A stretch of DNA of 64,000 nt from Opisthorchis felineus (Eukaryota; Platyhelminthes; Trematoda; Opisthorchiida; Opisthorchiidae). The notes beneath the pieces were generated by a model, which did not search any database, had not been told where the DNA came from, and worked only from the letters and a program-made list of their open reading frames with translations. A program made the position numbers and the translations under genes. The DNA is taken from the NCBI GenBank assembly GCA_004794785.1, contig SJOL01008723.1, positions 418,126 to 482,125 on the forward strand. The letters are read 5' to 3'. Position 1 is the first letter of the stretch. Each line of letters starts with the position of its first letter. Shown here piece by piece: positions 1 through 12,056 of the stretch.

Positions 1-1891
1 AAAGCACGAGGTTTGACAGCAAATATCCGAGATGTGCACTACACTTACGGGTATACGTGTGCAAATTTTGACAATAGCGAAAGTTCAGACTCCTCCAAGA
101 TCAACGAAATCTTCCACAAGAGACTCAAAGTAAGTGTATGCACCAAGGTTACGCTCCCTATTTTAGTAAAAAAGGGCTTCCAGTAAATATGATATTTAGC
201 GAAATGCCTAACTTGCTTCTCAAGGGATTCTCTTGCTTTAATATTCAAAGTGCTGTATATATCATTTGGAGTACTGTAGGGACACACAGTAAAGTGGCTT
301 TAAGTTGTCCTTAAGCGGAAACCGGACTTAAGGCTTCCGTGCAGGGAATTCATCCATGACCGTCAAATGACCGTCCACAATATTGTTCACTGGGCTACGC
401 GCGCCAATCGAACAACCTGTCTGCGAAACCGGACAGCGTCATTGACAAGACTGAAGAAACATTTCCCAGTGGAATAGACATCTTAGGAAATGGTGAGAAC
501 CAAGTTGTTACATGTATCACCATGCATATTACTGAGAATTTACCTTGTTACATGATTTTAGAAAAGATTGTGCTGGACTGTTCAACTACGGACCCACCCT
601 AGCTTCTGCTAACAGGGAGCTAAGACGTTTCTTTCCGGAGGCCTAAAAAGAAGTTTACATTGGAGGAGTGGTCACTATAAAGAAGAGTGTCCTGAAAGAT
701 TGTATCGTATTGCAATAAAGCACTCTCCAGATATTCTAACACAACTAAACATTTATTCCCAGAAGACACCTGGATTGTGCTAGGAAATCAATCGCTTTGG
801 TGACCAGCACTATCTTTTGTTGATTTGTTCGCGTCCCCTTTGAAGTTGACACAGTGACTGTTAATCTGCTCATTCCGTTACTCACTCATTTGTCCTACTC
901 TGAACTGCTCTCATTAATCTGGGGCTTCAAGCTTCACGACGTTGTTTAAGCCTGGTGAGAAATAATTTGGGATCTTAAAGAAACAAATACTGGCTATTGG
1001 CCAAGTAATGAGGGATGAGCACTTTAAGGATTCGAAAAAATCCTCGCCAGATGCTAAAAGACTAAACTAGACTTGACAACATAAACTTCAGGATAAAAAG
1101 CGAAACAAACCTAGGTAGTAATCGGAACCAAGTGATGAAACTAAACTCCGAGTATAGGTATCTGGACTCGGTCATGACCGGGCAGCCGTCACATTCAGTG
1201 GAATGCAGAATGCAGGTTTAAACTTATGAACATAGATAACAGCAATTCATGAATAGCCGAGTACTGTATTTGAAATAGGACGATTATAACTGAGGTTGGA
1301 GAGATTTCCGCACATAACCACAGTGACCACCCGATTTCCTCAGGCGCACTACAGTCTACATTGGATGGCTGAGACCTCGTTCTGTTCTCATGACTTTCAA
1401 TCCACTGCCCAGTATATTTCCGTCAACTTTCAGGGCTTCAGTGATCCACTTTCGTAAGTTACTAGGTTGTTGTAATCTGGTAGACCTTAGTTATTCATAA
1501 AATATTTATAGTACGAGAGCACGCTTAAAAGGTGGTCGCCGCATCCTGTCGTCTTCCGTTTTCACACTATTGGCTTGACTCCATTGCTGACGAACATAGC
1601 AAAAGGCTTTGTGGAACCGTGACATTTTATAAACTCATACACAATGAGTGCATCACAATACAGTTTAAGGATTCTACAGGTTGCACTTTTTTTGGATTCA
1701 CAAGTTTCTTTTATTCAGTAAGTAGTAAAAACAATGAAAGAGATTTCCTCTGAAGAAACGGCAGCCTAATCCTAACTTCGAATCATTAGGAAGGCACTGT
1801 TCATGTTTTAGGGCTTCTCTTATCCACTTTTAGAGCTTGCACTTCGCTTAGTTTTGCCGCCACAAAAGCATCTTCTTTTGTCTGTACACAG
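1..1891. other. No gene recognised
   Basis: I see no convincing exon or intact mobile element here. Short open frames on both strands (for example around 45-287 minus and 1,532-1,753 plus) lack recognisable domains. Two short blocks starting GGCTTC and followed by ATCCACTTT occur right after AG dinucleotides at about 1,434 and 1,812. They may be duplicated splice-site regions, but they are too short to call. The stretch is best treated as intron or intergenic sequence upstream of the exon at 1,892. Confidence 0.5.
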
Positions 1892-2152
1892 CCCGACTTC
1901 GAGCCATTTGTTATTGGTGGTGTTCAGCCATTCAGCATTTCTTCATTCACTTCGAGTGAAACAGAGGAATCAGCCAATGGCCCACCCGTTGTGATAGAGA
2001 TAACCGGTTCAATTGCTCAACCCTTCGAGAACTTGAACCTGCGGAGCGCTAATATGACTACTGTTAACTTCCTGGAGGCTGTTATGAAGGATACCGAACA
2101 ACTGAACCAACTGAATCTGGCTGTCTACGAAATACGCGGTTCTCCAACCTGA
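1892..2152 (+). CDS. Putative terminal coding exon, function unknown
   Basis: An 86-codon open frame follows a good splice acceptor (TTTTGTCTGTACACAG) and ends at TGA 2,150-2,152. It reads PDFEPFVIGGVQPF at the start and ends LAVYEIRGSPT. Composition is protein-like, with acidic and polar residues and no transmembrane segment. There is no good internal start codon, so the rest of the gene must lie upstream, perhaps outside the window. A polyadenylation signal AATAAA lies about 210 bases downstream at 2,359, which supports a last exon. A strong donor-like site (GTGAGT at 2,172) just after the stop leaves open that a one-base error hides a longer exon. I recognise no family. Confidence 0.45.
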   Translation, partial: PDFEPFVIGGVQPFSISSFTSSETEESANGPPVVIEITGSIAQPFENLNLRSANMTTVNFLEAVMKDTEQLNQLNLAVYEIRGSPT

Positions 2153-2358
2153 TGCACATAGTGTACATCGGTGAGTTAGTTTACTTCATGTACGGCTAGA
2201 GACAAAAAGTGCTGGAAAATAATTCATTCATGACGTCCTTAGCCCTTCAGCTATTATTCGGCTCCACCTTGGAGGTTGACGCCCTAGATGGAATATCAGT
2301 ATGCCAGGTCGTAGAAGCATTGTGCAAATGTTACAAAAGCATCCACAGATGATTGTGT

Positions 2359-2364
2359 AAATAA
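2359..2364 (+). promoter_or_regulatory. Candidate polyadenylation signal AATAAA
   Basis: A canonical AATAAA hexamer lies downstream of the putative terminal exon ending at 2,152, giving a 3' UTR of roughly 220 bases. Such hexamers are common by chance in AT-rich sequence. Confidence 0.3.
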
Positions 2365-2389
2365 AGAATTCAGTAGAGTTCGCCCGTCT

Positions 2390-2890
2390 TAGTTGGCGGA
2401 TATAACTATCCTGAATGTCCCCAAATTCGTTGCTGCTTCAGTACATGCCACCCAAGTCAGCCGGTTTCTTGATTGGTATTGTTCAGATAATTGACGGCTT
2501 CTTGTTCCTTCTGATCCCGTCTTTGAAAGTCCCACCACTAGATTTCAGACAATAGCTTACTACGAACTCAATACCAACTAGAGACAGCAGCCAACACCAT
2601 CTTGCACAATCATTCAAATGTAGCTGGCCACCGAGAATTAAGTTCCGTATTAGGTTTGTTGTTCTCGGGGAGTATTGCCACAGTTTTCCAATAAAATCTT
2701 CACTCACATTTCCAGGAACTGTAGCCCGAGCGAGATTTTACCATGTGACTGCAGAAGAGAGGTTAACCCGGAGTCCATCTTAATTCGAAAGGAATATTAT
2801 TTGTACAAATACTTCCATTTGCACACGAATTTCGTTTGACAGATAGCTCACCTGAATCTAGCTGAATCTGTCGTTTACAATGGTCCACTC
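2390..2890. other. No firm gene; diverged micro-exon-like block on minus strand
   Basis: No confident gene. On the minus strand, 2,826-2,880 resembles one arm of the palindrome at 61,395-61,570 (about three quarters identical by eye), including the junction CAG followed by GTGAGC. The short codon stretch in front of that donor contains a stop, so this copy looks dead. A 74-codon minus-strand frame at 2,483-2,707 has no recognisable domain. A possible 29-base plus-strand exon at 2,716-2,744 (acceptor CATTTCCAG, donor GTGACT) could precede the exon at 3,337 in phase. Confidence 0.35.
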
Positions 2891-2895
2891 CAACT

Positions 2896-3127
2896 GAATG
2901 TGCTGCACCAGGTCGCCTAATGTTTCAGCTGCCAGGATATTCGATTTATCGCAATATGTTGTTGTCTAGACGTAAGACACTACTCATAAGGTCGATGAAA
3001 ACCCTTCGACAGTCCACAATCGGTCGCACCCTTCTTGAGGTTCATCAGGCGAGCGCAGTCCACGAGTACTGCAATATCTCAAATGTAGTACCAAATGAAA
3101 CATAAAACGGCCTGGTGCAGCACATTC
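2896..3127. repeat. Foldback repeat with 17-base perfect inverted ends
   Basis: The 17 bases GAATGTGCTGCACCAGG at 2,896-2,912 recur as an exact reverse complement at 3,111-3,127, enclosing about 200 bases. The interior block at 2,976-3,075 (beginning CACTACTCATAAGG) is related to 61,268-61,345, so the family is dispersed. No target-site duplication is evident. It could be a miniature inverted-repeat element or a structured RNA. Confidence 0.5.
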
Positions 3128-3336
3128 GCGGGTCATTATAAACTAGAGATTAGGCTGGTTTTAGTTGGGTCTCCGACCAAAATGATATTAATGTAAAAAT
3201 GAGAGTATTTGTTAAAATCTGTCCAATTTGGGTTCAAGTACAACATTTGCTTAACGGTGAGCCTCACGAAGAACGAAACCGCTCGTGGGCTTTCGAAGGG
3301 ATTTCAGCAAACTCATGAGTAGTGTGTTTCTTCCAG

Positions 3337-3895
3337 ACTATAGTTATTTGTATTCTGTCCTCACATATTTGAACACCGGTGTCATCGCAGCTGCGGCGGA
3401 TTTGTGGTTGATCGCTCGTAAAAGGTAAGCATAATAAGACGTCCTTCTACAAATCGGTGTCAATCATGTCAATGGGTGTATTCGGTTCACCGGGAAGGGT
3501 GACGAACCCATCCAGGTAGCCGTTTGCGATTACCTTCTTTTTCGAAGAGGCTTCTTCTTTAGCCAACTTAAATGCCGTGCATACGTTCCTCTCTCTCTTT
3601 GGAACAGTGTTTTTCTCAGCTCTGCTTATATGCAACAGAAGGAAAACCGGTAAGATGTACAAACTGGTAGATCTTAGTCACACGGTTACATTCGGGCGCC
3701 GATTCAGGAAAGATTGCTACCAATGTAAGGCAACAGTCAATTCTTCCTTAAGTCGCACGTTTTTGACTGCTTTGTTGCGCCTGGACCCTACAACCAGAAG
3801 ACCTGCGTTTCAGAAATAGACCAAGAGTGTGCCGGATCACCCTACTGCTCGTGTTGTCTATCAATTCATTTGAAGTTGCAATGAAACATACATAA
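3337..3895 (+). CDS. Putative three-exon small membrane protein (partial)
   Basis: Three exon-like blocks connect in phase. Exon 3,337-3,424 has acceptor GTTTCTTCCAG, donor AAAG/GTAAGC, and reads YSYLYSVLTYLNTGVIAAAA, then DLWLIARK. Exon 3,608-3,649 has acceptor CTCTCTCTTTGGAACAG and donor CCG/GTAAGA. Exon 3,814-3,895 has acceptor CTGCGTTTCAG and ends at TAA 3,893. The first and last blocks are hydrophobic enough for membrane segments. The introns would be 183 and 164 bases. Exon 2 overlaps an opposite-strand exon candidate (3,447-3,621), and both cannot easily be real. No family recognised. The splice sites are good, but the coding evidence is short. Confidence 0.35.
3447..3621 (-). CDS. Alternative putative terminal exon, minus strand
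   Basis: On the minus strand, acceptor TTTTCCTTCTGTTGCATATAAGCAG is followed by 57 open codons ending at TAG (3,447-3,449). The C-terminal part reads KKKVIANGYLDGFVTLPGEP and ends with an acidic tail TPIDMIDTDL. Codon use looks protein-like. It competes with the plus-strand exon model at 3,608-3,649. I could not find matching upstream exons, and no family is recognised. Confidence 0.3.
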
Positions 3896-5034
3896 GTAGG
3901 TAAGTGGATAGGTCGGTGCTTTTCTTCGTGGATTTCTGAGCACTTGCCCCAAAACTTTCCACGGACTGCTCAAAAGGTTGATAAATTTGCAAGGATCCAA
4001 TAGGTACTGTTGTCTGTATGCTTGGCATGATAGCCTAAGAGTTTTAGTGCATTTGAAGCAGAACGAGTGATGACGTGAAGGCGGAAGTGTCAGTTGTGCT
4101 GACAGAGCTCAATGTTCGTTTACCACACAAGTTGTGCAGTTTATCGGGATGGCAGCCAGATGTTGTTAAGACTTCTCTGTCATGTTTGAACCCGAGTCCT
4201 CGAAATTTTAATGGACGACCATATCCATTTGGTAGCCCAGGTCAAAAGGTGGATTCCAAGTGGCTGTAAAGGTCAGCTTAATAGGACTGGGAGCGGACTG
4301 GAAGGAAGATTGAACATTTTGTACCTGGTGTGACTGTAGCGTCACTTTTATTATCACACATACACACAGCACGAGCAAGTGATACCCAGTCAATATCATA
4401 CTATATATATATATATTCTCAGCGATACATTCCAGTAGAGTACTCCACCGGTTGTCTTCAGGAGGTAACTTGGGAGGTGGATATATGCACATCCCATTTC
4501 TGAGAGAAGCCAGGTCTCATTACTGGGGTCCGAGTCCGGGAGGTGTTCCCCAACAGTCCGTCATAGAGCATCCATCCACTTTGAACCAAACACCATTCGT
4601 AGTTATCAGCTTCACACCTTTTAGTATATGTGATCTTATGATAGGAGGACGGTCGGCTTCTTGGACCTATTAAGCTCTTTTCTGTGGTATTTAAAAGTTC
4701 GGTAGATAACAACCCGTATAGCCTTTTCCGTCCATTATGCGAGGCTGTTCAGTCTGGATCCGATACCCTCCGGAGAGATCGCGGAAGGCTGATGGGAGCA
4801 CACCTGCTAACGGACCAGTTCTTCTAAAACTATGAATGCATACATTTCCGTCTCCAAATATTGAATCGAATAATCGTTTCCGATAATCTATCCAGCCCAT
4901 AAACCAATAGCACAATTATACCAACTCCCTTCTAGTTGAGGAATAATGGGGTGACCCACTGACAGATATATGCAGCTTCCAGAACTTTTTAATCTGGATC
5001 ATGATTGAATGACTCAGAGCCATTGGATATATCA
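3896..5034. other. No gene recognised
   Basis: Several overlapping open frames of 60-95 codons (about 4,075-4,712) occur on both strands, around a short AT microsatellite at 4,402-4,416. None has a recognisable motif, and their overlap suggests a decayed repeat rather than a gene. Confidence 0.4.
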
Positions 5035-5143
5035 AAACAGTGTTTCTGTGGTAGGAAAACTAATTTTACGTCGTACACAGTTGACAGATTTCTAGAGCAT
5101 GAATCCAGCCTTCAAAATGCAGTTCGCCATTGGTGCTGGTTAG
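5035..5143 (+). CDS. Putative internal exon, function unknown
   Basis: An open frame preceded by an acceptor-like AACAG ends at the strong donor TTAG/GTAAGT (5,144). It reads CFCGRKTNFTSYTVDRFLEH and then continues to NAVRHWCWL. The true 5' edge could instead be the AG at about 5,087. One base is left over at the donor, which is the phase needed by the terminal exon at 7,207. The two may therefore belong to one gene across a 2-kb intron. No family recognised. Confidence 0.4.
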
Positions 5144-7206
5144 GTAAGTTTATATGCTGAGTCTATTTAGCGATACCCAATCTAGCCCTCTCCTTATGAA
5201 GATCACGCCTTAGAAGAGATCACAGCAAGTCCGGAAGATTCCCTTTGCAGTACGCCTACCTGGTGAGACCCAAGAGTGGCAAAATCAATAGTGGACTGTC
5301 GCAGAGCTTCAAACAACCATATAAATGGTGCGTCACTTCAGGAAGCGTTTTTCCGTTCGTCCATACACAAATCAGGCAAAATGGATCCCAGCCGAGAACA
5401 CGTTTCAACACCATTACATGTGACGACTATTCATTTTCGATGTGATCAGTTTTTTTTCGTCCATATTGTAAAAACATTTACTTTGGACGGTTTTACCATC
5501 TATTACAAAGGCACCGCCGTTGCCTAGATATGTTATTACAATATCTCCACCGACCAGAGCTCGAATATTTGTTCAATGAGCCGGCCCATGTGGAAAACAG
5601 CACTCCACTGACACCAGCAGCATGCAGTGACCACACCTATGTTCAACTGTTCGATGTGGTTAGGCAACTTTGCTAATAACTGTTACGCCTGCCCCCTGGG
5701 ATTCTCAAATTGTACCTCTGCTTCTGGCTCATCTGTTATGCTTATGGGTATGCAAAACCTCAGACTACTGTGATCGGTATATCTTGACAGTCATCAAGAA
5801 GGATTTCAAACTCATTGAGCCAAATTGCACAGCCGAACCCAACCACTTGTAAACAAAAGAGTGAGGGAGGTGAACGCTCAGAAAGGGTCACTTTTACTCT
5901 CTTGCAGTGAAACTTTGAAGAAACATAGCTTCAGGTGAAGGACTACTTGGTTGCTCTTAAGATAGGTTTGCATGAGTCGGATGTATTCCCAAGTTATGGT
6001 TGACAAAACTAAACGTTGTGCGATTCCCAGTACAATGGCCCCCCATTAAAATTTTGGGTTGTTGACCCTCATCCTTTCATGAGAACTAGTCGGAGTTTCA
6101 CCTCCTTATGAATTTCTGGAGGAGAAGGAATACCCACAGGGTTTTTCGGAGAGCAGTAAAGGTACTCACTGTAGTATGCCTCCTTTCAATTGTTTCCAGT
6201 TTGCAGTCGGGCTTTTCTCCACTTGACTGTCAGTAAAACACATCACTTATTACCACTCTTCCCTGTGAATTTGACATACGTGTGAAAGACCTTCACATTT
6301 TTGTTTCAAAAAATGCGTTGGATATGTCTGTTTGTTTATTAGCTACAAATCTCCGCCATATTCTAGAAGGCTCTGCAAAACTCGGGAGAATCCTCTATTC
6401 TTGGTTTTGCACAAAAATGTTGGTCGCAAATGAGGGTATGGGTGAACGATGACTGCTGTTTGTTAGTGGAGTTTGAAATATGTGGATTCTATACAAAGTT
6501 TCATAACTTATAGCGTTCCTTTCATCGTTAGTGTGACTTGTCCATGCAAAATTGAGTCCCAGTCCAACAAATTTTGAACCAACTGTAGACCATCAGCAAC
6601 TAGCGCACTGATGAAACCTGACACCAAACCTGATTGTATGGGTTGCTGAAGTTGTCGTTTTGGTCAGACAATATAATTGCAGGCACAAACATTGTGTAAA
6701 CGTTGCCTATATAAGTCACCCGAAAATGCAATATAACTGGAAAGACTACAACGCACAACACGCTTGGTTGAAACACTCATCATTGGAGTATGCCTTAACA
6801 GGGCTTTTGTTCACATTGATTTTGATCAGAAATTACTGTAGCTAGTGGTATCAACCTCAGCTTATAGGACACACTTTTCTTAGCTATGTGCTGCGGTTGC
6901 TACAGTCACTCTCGCCTAAGTAGGGAAGCAAAATGCTTTTTCAGTTAGGTTTTCGGTTTTTCCACAAGTCGGAAACAATTTCACTTGTTTGTAGTACATT
7001 GGTATTCTTGATTCGGCGGTTCCAATTAAACATGGCAGCCTGTATGGTTGTTATGTGCGCGCCATTGTTATTGGAAACTAGCATTCAACACTGACAAAAA
7101 TTTGCACCTATCTTTTGACTACACACTCACTGATTTGTAAGACAGTTAACATGATTTATCGACTCATTTGTTATTTGTCTTGTGTGTTCATCCATTCCGC
7201 TTTTAG
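5144..7206 (+). other. Probable intron, no coding block recognised
   Basis: This lies between two phase-compatible exon candidates. A 60-codon frame at 5,670-5,852 is the only sizeable open stretch and has no clear splice borders. The rest is AT-rich without recognisable repeats. Confidence 0.35.
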
Positions 7207-7322
7207 ATGTGCTTGGACTAATCCACCAAATCAATTTCCTAACGCCTGGTGATGCAAAGTCTGAGGCTGTGAATAACTACTCTCGACATTCCCTCTTTTT
7301 ACTTCTGGGAGATGATATTTAA
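7207..7322 (+). CDS. Putative terminal exon, function unknown
   Basis: The acceptor TCCATTCCGCTTTTAG is followed by an open frame that needs one base from the previous exon and ends at TAA 7,320-7,322. It reads VLGLIHQINFLTPGDAKSEA and then VNNYSRHSLFLLLGDDI. The base left over by the exon ending at 5,143 would complete a GAT codon here. The hydrophobic C-terminus is too short to call as a membrane anchor. No family recognised. Confidence 0.45.
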
Positions 7323-10300
7323 ACGGACTACACAGAATGCAGAGAATTTATAGTTTGCTTGTCTTCTGACTGGAATCCATGATGAGTAAAGTCCGTTTTT
7401 GCATAAGTTGATGCTACCTATGTGCTCTATTTTATTCTTATCATCCCCAAAAGACCGAAATGCCACTCAGCATTTTATTAATGTATATATGTAAATACAG
7501 ATTAAACTGTTCTGCGAAATTTCTTCCAGAATTTATTGAAAATATAACGAAACGTGATTTCTTGATAATTTGAAAACTAACCAGCAATTCTCTGGTGGAC
7601 CGCCTTTAATTCCCAATTCAGGAGCTTAGAACCGGATTCATCGTGAGTTGGATTCGTCCGTACAGATCTCCGAATGAGGGTACTACACCCCCAAAAAGTA
7701 CACGAGGGGTCATTTGGCAGTTGGAACTTGTGTTCTTAGGAATGTATCCTGCACACTTCTCAGAATAGCTGAAAACGTAACATGCGATTCACAATATTTC
7801 TGGATTTCAGTGAAGCAATTTGACTTTTTCACACTAGGTAACGTTTACTCCTAGCGCTAGTGCACCATCTCATTTGCTTTGAAGCATCTTTTAGACTGTT
7901 TCAAATACTTCCGACAGAACACACACAAATTTAGAAAGTGAAAACATTCTAAGTAACCTTAGTTTGAGAAATGTTAATGGTCACTTCCTCGGTTTTGTCA
8001 GTCTAGCACTAACCAGTTACGGACTGGTGTACTGCTGAGGAAGAAGTCGTTTTCCTGTTTATCCTTTCAGCTGTTTATATAAATATGTCCACGAAAACGT
8101 GACATACGAGTTCTGGTTCGTTATTTGCCTAAAAATGACGAAAGCTTGTAGGATACCCTGGAAGTAAACAAGGGAAATTTTGAGTCAATCAAGCGATACC
8201 AAGTTAAGGTATTTGTCTCTAATGTGAGCTACCCTTTTGATGTCGACGTTTGTGAACTTCTTATTACTCCCTTAAATGATGGCGGTTATAACGATGTCAA
8301 GCGTGAAAACCGTCGTTCATGCTTGAATCCCTCACCGCTATTATCCAAGTAGGTCAGTGACACGTTTTGCCTTATCACGGATTTGGGGAAGCAGTTAGCG
8401 AAACATCCAGCTATTCATCGCTTTATACGATAGACAAAAAACAGTCCAGTACATTTGGCGTAGGACTAACCATGTTATTACAGTCGCGACAATGTCAATT
8501 TGTTGCTGAAATTCTATGCAAACCATCATGTAAATGATGTCGCGACTAGTAGAACCTAGAAGCTAAGCAGAAATGCCTCGTCCGCATCATATATGCACGA
8601 AAACAATGACGCCATTTAGAAGACGCACGCACCACTTGGGGACAACTTTTTTCGATATGCTATAGCGTAGGGACAGGGAGCAGAGAGGAGCCTGTGGTGG
8701 TAATTATCCCTTGCAAGGCAACAACACTATCCATACGAATTCCATCCAAACTTTGCCGACCAGTCATCAGAGTACTTTGCAGTGTAAAACTGATGGCGAG
8801 CACGCGCCAAAGTCGCTCAATTCCGTTTGCCTTACTCAGCAGTTAAAATAAACAGTCGGAACATCGGACAAGATGGCTAGCCGATATGAGCAATTAGAGA
8901 ACCAAACAGCAGCCAGGCCAGTCAAGGTCAACCGAATTTGAACAATTAGTGTAAAGTTCGGAACGACGGCCAGCAAGACCATTTATAAGCCAGTAAAAAT
9001 CTGGTAGTAAAACGTGGTCTCCCTGGAGCCAAACGAAGCCTTTTTCTTAACTGATTTGCCAACCCGAAATAAATTTCTTCGAACCAATGACGCCATTGAT
9101 GCCGACACTTTTATAAAGGTTATATCTATTTTGACTGTCTATCTCGGTGGCCTGCTGCCAGCAGCCTTGATTTAAGTGGGCAAATTCTCAAGATCACCCA
9201 ACCCCTTGAACTGGAAAATCCTCCGTCACTATTACCCTCAACAATCTTCAACACGCGACAGCTCGAAATAAACGCGAAATTAACTCGAAGATTAGTTCCA
9301 TACTTTTTACTGTCTACAACATCCTGAAATTGTCCTCATTTCATAGTAACTATGTGTGGACGTGGCCGTTACTATGCACTCCTGGACCACTGCAATATTA
9401 CATTCACTGCTCAGTGCTCAGAGTGATAACACAATCACAGTATCCACAGGATTTTGTGGTAAAATTATATCACAGTAATCGTAAGCATGAAACACAAAGT
9501 TCCTACATGACAAAAAAGATTACTACGGCATGGTCACCACCGAAATCAACGTCAGTAACGAAACCTTTGGCATGGTCGCGTTGCTCTGCAAATGTATTAA
9601 CCGGAAGCAGTTTTGCGCTCCGCGTAATAGGCGAACAAACCCGATTCAAACTGACATGATGAACAACGGTGTTATCCGCAGCTCAACAGTGCCAACGTGA
9701 CGCTTGAAAACTTTAAATTAAAGGCAAAAACACCGCAGCATGTTGATGAGATCAAGCATCTCGTTGCGAAATGCTGGCGTTGATCCCGCAACACGAAAAA
9801 ATTCGGGATTAAAACACGCGTTTCGTCAACGGATATGAAAATTTATTCACTCGTTCAGTTACTGCAATGTCGTAAGTAGTTTATAATTAATCCATTTAAC
9901 ATTCTGGCATCATTGCCAATCCCCGTAACTGTGATTTAAAAAAGGAAGTTTCCTGGGTCCCATGGCTTCTCAAAGACCGGTTGCGGCACGTTCCAAAATG
10001 ACGCTTCACTATACGGTTTCCGGTATCTTCAAAATGCAGCACGAGATTACTCACGCATTTGTGCACCGCAAAACTCAGTGGTTATAGGACATAAATACAT
10101 GCGGTCCCAAAAAATATGAGACAAGCACGAAAAATTCAGCGCGAAAATATCAGTGCACTTATCACGTTTCTCACCATGTTCACGAAACAAGTACTCCAAT
10201 TTCGTCGCTGAGAAATAGGAATATTCCCTTTTAAAACTTGGTTCCTCTCCGGAAAACCGCTGGTTTATTGCAAAAATAAGATAGAAGCTGTGTACATGGA

Positions 10301-11954
10301 CGTCGCCGCTGTGGCAACCTTGAAGAAACATAATTAGATTTAAAATCCGCCCTGTAAGAGCGATATAAACAAATTTAACCAAAATGATGATAATTTGAGG
10401 CAATATTAGAAGTTAAAAGTGACATCAAAAAATGCTAAATTTCCACACAAAGGTTCGCTTTCTGTGCTGAATAATTTTCCTAAATTTCTGGTTTATGTCT
10501 AAGGGGCGGCCCTGAAACTTATAGGAAAAGCCATGTCCAAACTATCCGGTGGTATTTCCTTTAAAGGATCCTTAACATACAGATTTAATGGGGCAGAAAT
10601 TGTAACCACATCCCTGGTTTTGTGTTACGGGCTGGCAAAATTGCCAGAAAATGTTCATCGTGTTCTTTGGTCGACAGCTCCAAATAGAAGGGTTTTGTGT
10701 GCCATTAATCGCCAAGATTCCAAACTGCAATCTACTGTTTGATAGCGTATCATGTCGAACCATCAGCAAGTACGATGCGAACTGAAATCCGTGTTTTCAG
10801 GTGGGAAGAAATCTTACGTCGGTTTCAGTGAACGTTATGTTACTGAACCAGGCGTAGCCATTAAAACCCACTGTGCCACTGTACTGAATTTCCAGCAACT
10901 TTTAGATCGAGTAACAAGTGGTTCATAGACAACACAGACGGCGTCTACTCCCATCACTCTGCCACTCCCGTTTGGTGTCTAACTGCGATATTACTCCGAG
11001 TGTTAGAGTGTAACTGAGCCGCAAAACAGGAAACTGTATAGAAACCTGGATTGAAACGTTCGAATGAGCAGCTTACCAGGCACGCTTTGGAAAGTTTCTG
11101 GGTCTAAGGTTTAGACGCACAAGCTTCCTAACATGTCAAGATCACAGTGAGCCAAGTACCCTTGTTTGAAGTGAGACCATGATTCTGACCTTGCCTAACG
11201 AGAGGTCACCCAGTATATCTGAAACTTGCCTCGGTTCGCTGATCCAGTATTGCAATTAGTCAACGAGGTTTCACACCTTTCTCCATAGTTCCTTTAGGGG
11301 GTTTCATTTCAACGCGCATACGATTTAGTTTATCGGCCCCGGTGATAGTATTCCTCTTTGTACACTTTGGAGTCCGTAGAAAAATAGAGCCTCAAAACTT
11401 AGGCCACTGTGCTTCCGTATTCTGCGGCTATATTCTCTTGGGATTTCTGAACTGCTACAGGTTGGCGTTAGTTAAGCCTACAAATTACTCACAGTAAGCT
11501 TTAGGTGATGGGTTGAGATTGGTAAGCAGAAGTTGGATAGGTTGAATAGACGAGTAAATTGCCACAAGAAACTTACCAGGCAATTGGTTTGAAACCAAAG
11601 ACGCAAAGCGAACTTGTAAGCCCGAAATTAAAGAGGCTAACATTCTAAACTTGCTTTTATCTGTTTCAGATTTCACTTTAAAATTCAGGACCACGGGAAA
11701 CAGGATACCACCGCATCCCCCTGCATGACCTGCCGGATCCCGAAGAAAAAATGTGCATACACCCATTAATTTTGCTCCATAAGCTTTGCAGTGATGGTAT
11801 GGAGTTTGTCAGTCTATACCAGGGGATAATATCAATTTAAGATCTATTCATGAGACCGATGTTAACAGTCGCACATCAATTTCAGCCCTAGCACTGTTCG
11901 GGCACTTCGAGATATCAAAGCGCGCAGATTTATCTGTGGATCGATGAGCGGTAG
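7323..11954. other. Long stretch without a recognised gene
   Basis: Frames at 9,330-9,659 (plus) and 10,047-10,403 (minus, 118 codons) are open but have no motif, and composition and splice context do not single them out. A 32-base block at 9,449-9,480 has both an acceptor and a GTAAGC donor, but it is too short to trust. No intact mobile element was seen. Confidence 0.4.
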
Positions 11955-12056
11955 GCTTTATGGTCATGCGGAGACATAACTGATGCAACTGCTAAAGGGC
12001 TCCCTGATTTTGCTCAAGACAATTCATCTCGTCGGTTTATTCTTGACGTCTATTTC
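11955..12056 (+). CDS. Putative internal exon of 34 codons
   Basis: An open block follows AG at 11,953-11,954 and ends at the strong donor TTC/GTGAGT (12,057). It is exactly 102 bases long, so both ends are in phase 0. It reads ALWSCGDITDATAKGLPDFA and ends RRFILDVYF. The acceptor lacks a clear pyrimidine tract, which lowers confidence. No family recognised. Confidence 0.35.

Noticed and set aside
3650..3830. Exon reading RKDCYQCKATVNSS to a stop at 3,822
   Set aside because: It competes with the better-supported splice to 3,814 and contains an internal GTAAGG donor.
10047..10403. 118-codon minus-strand frame
   Set aside because: No motif, no supporting splice sites or neighbours; length alone is not enough in a 64-kb window.
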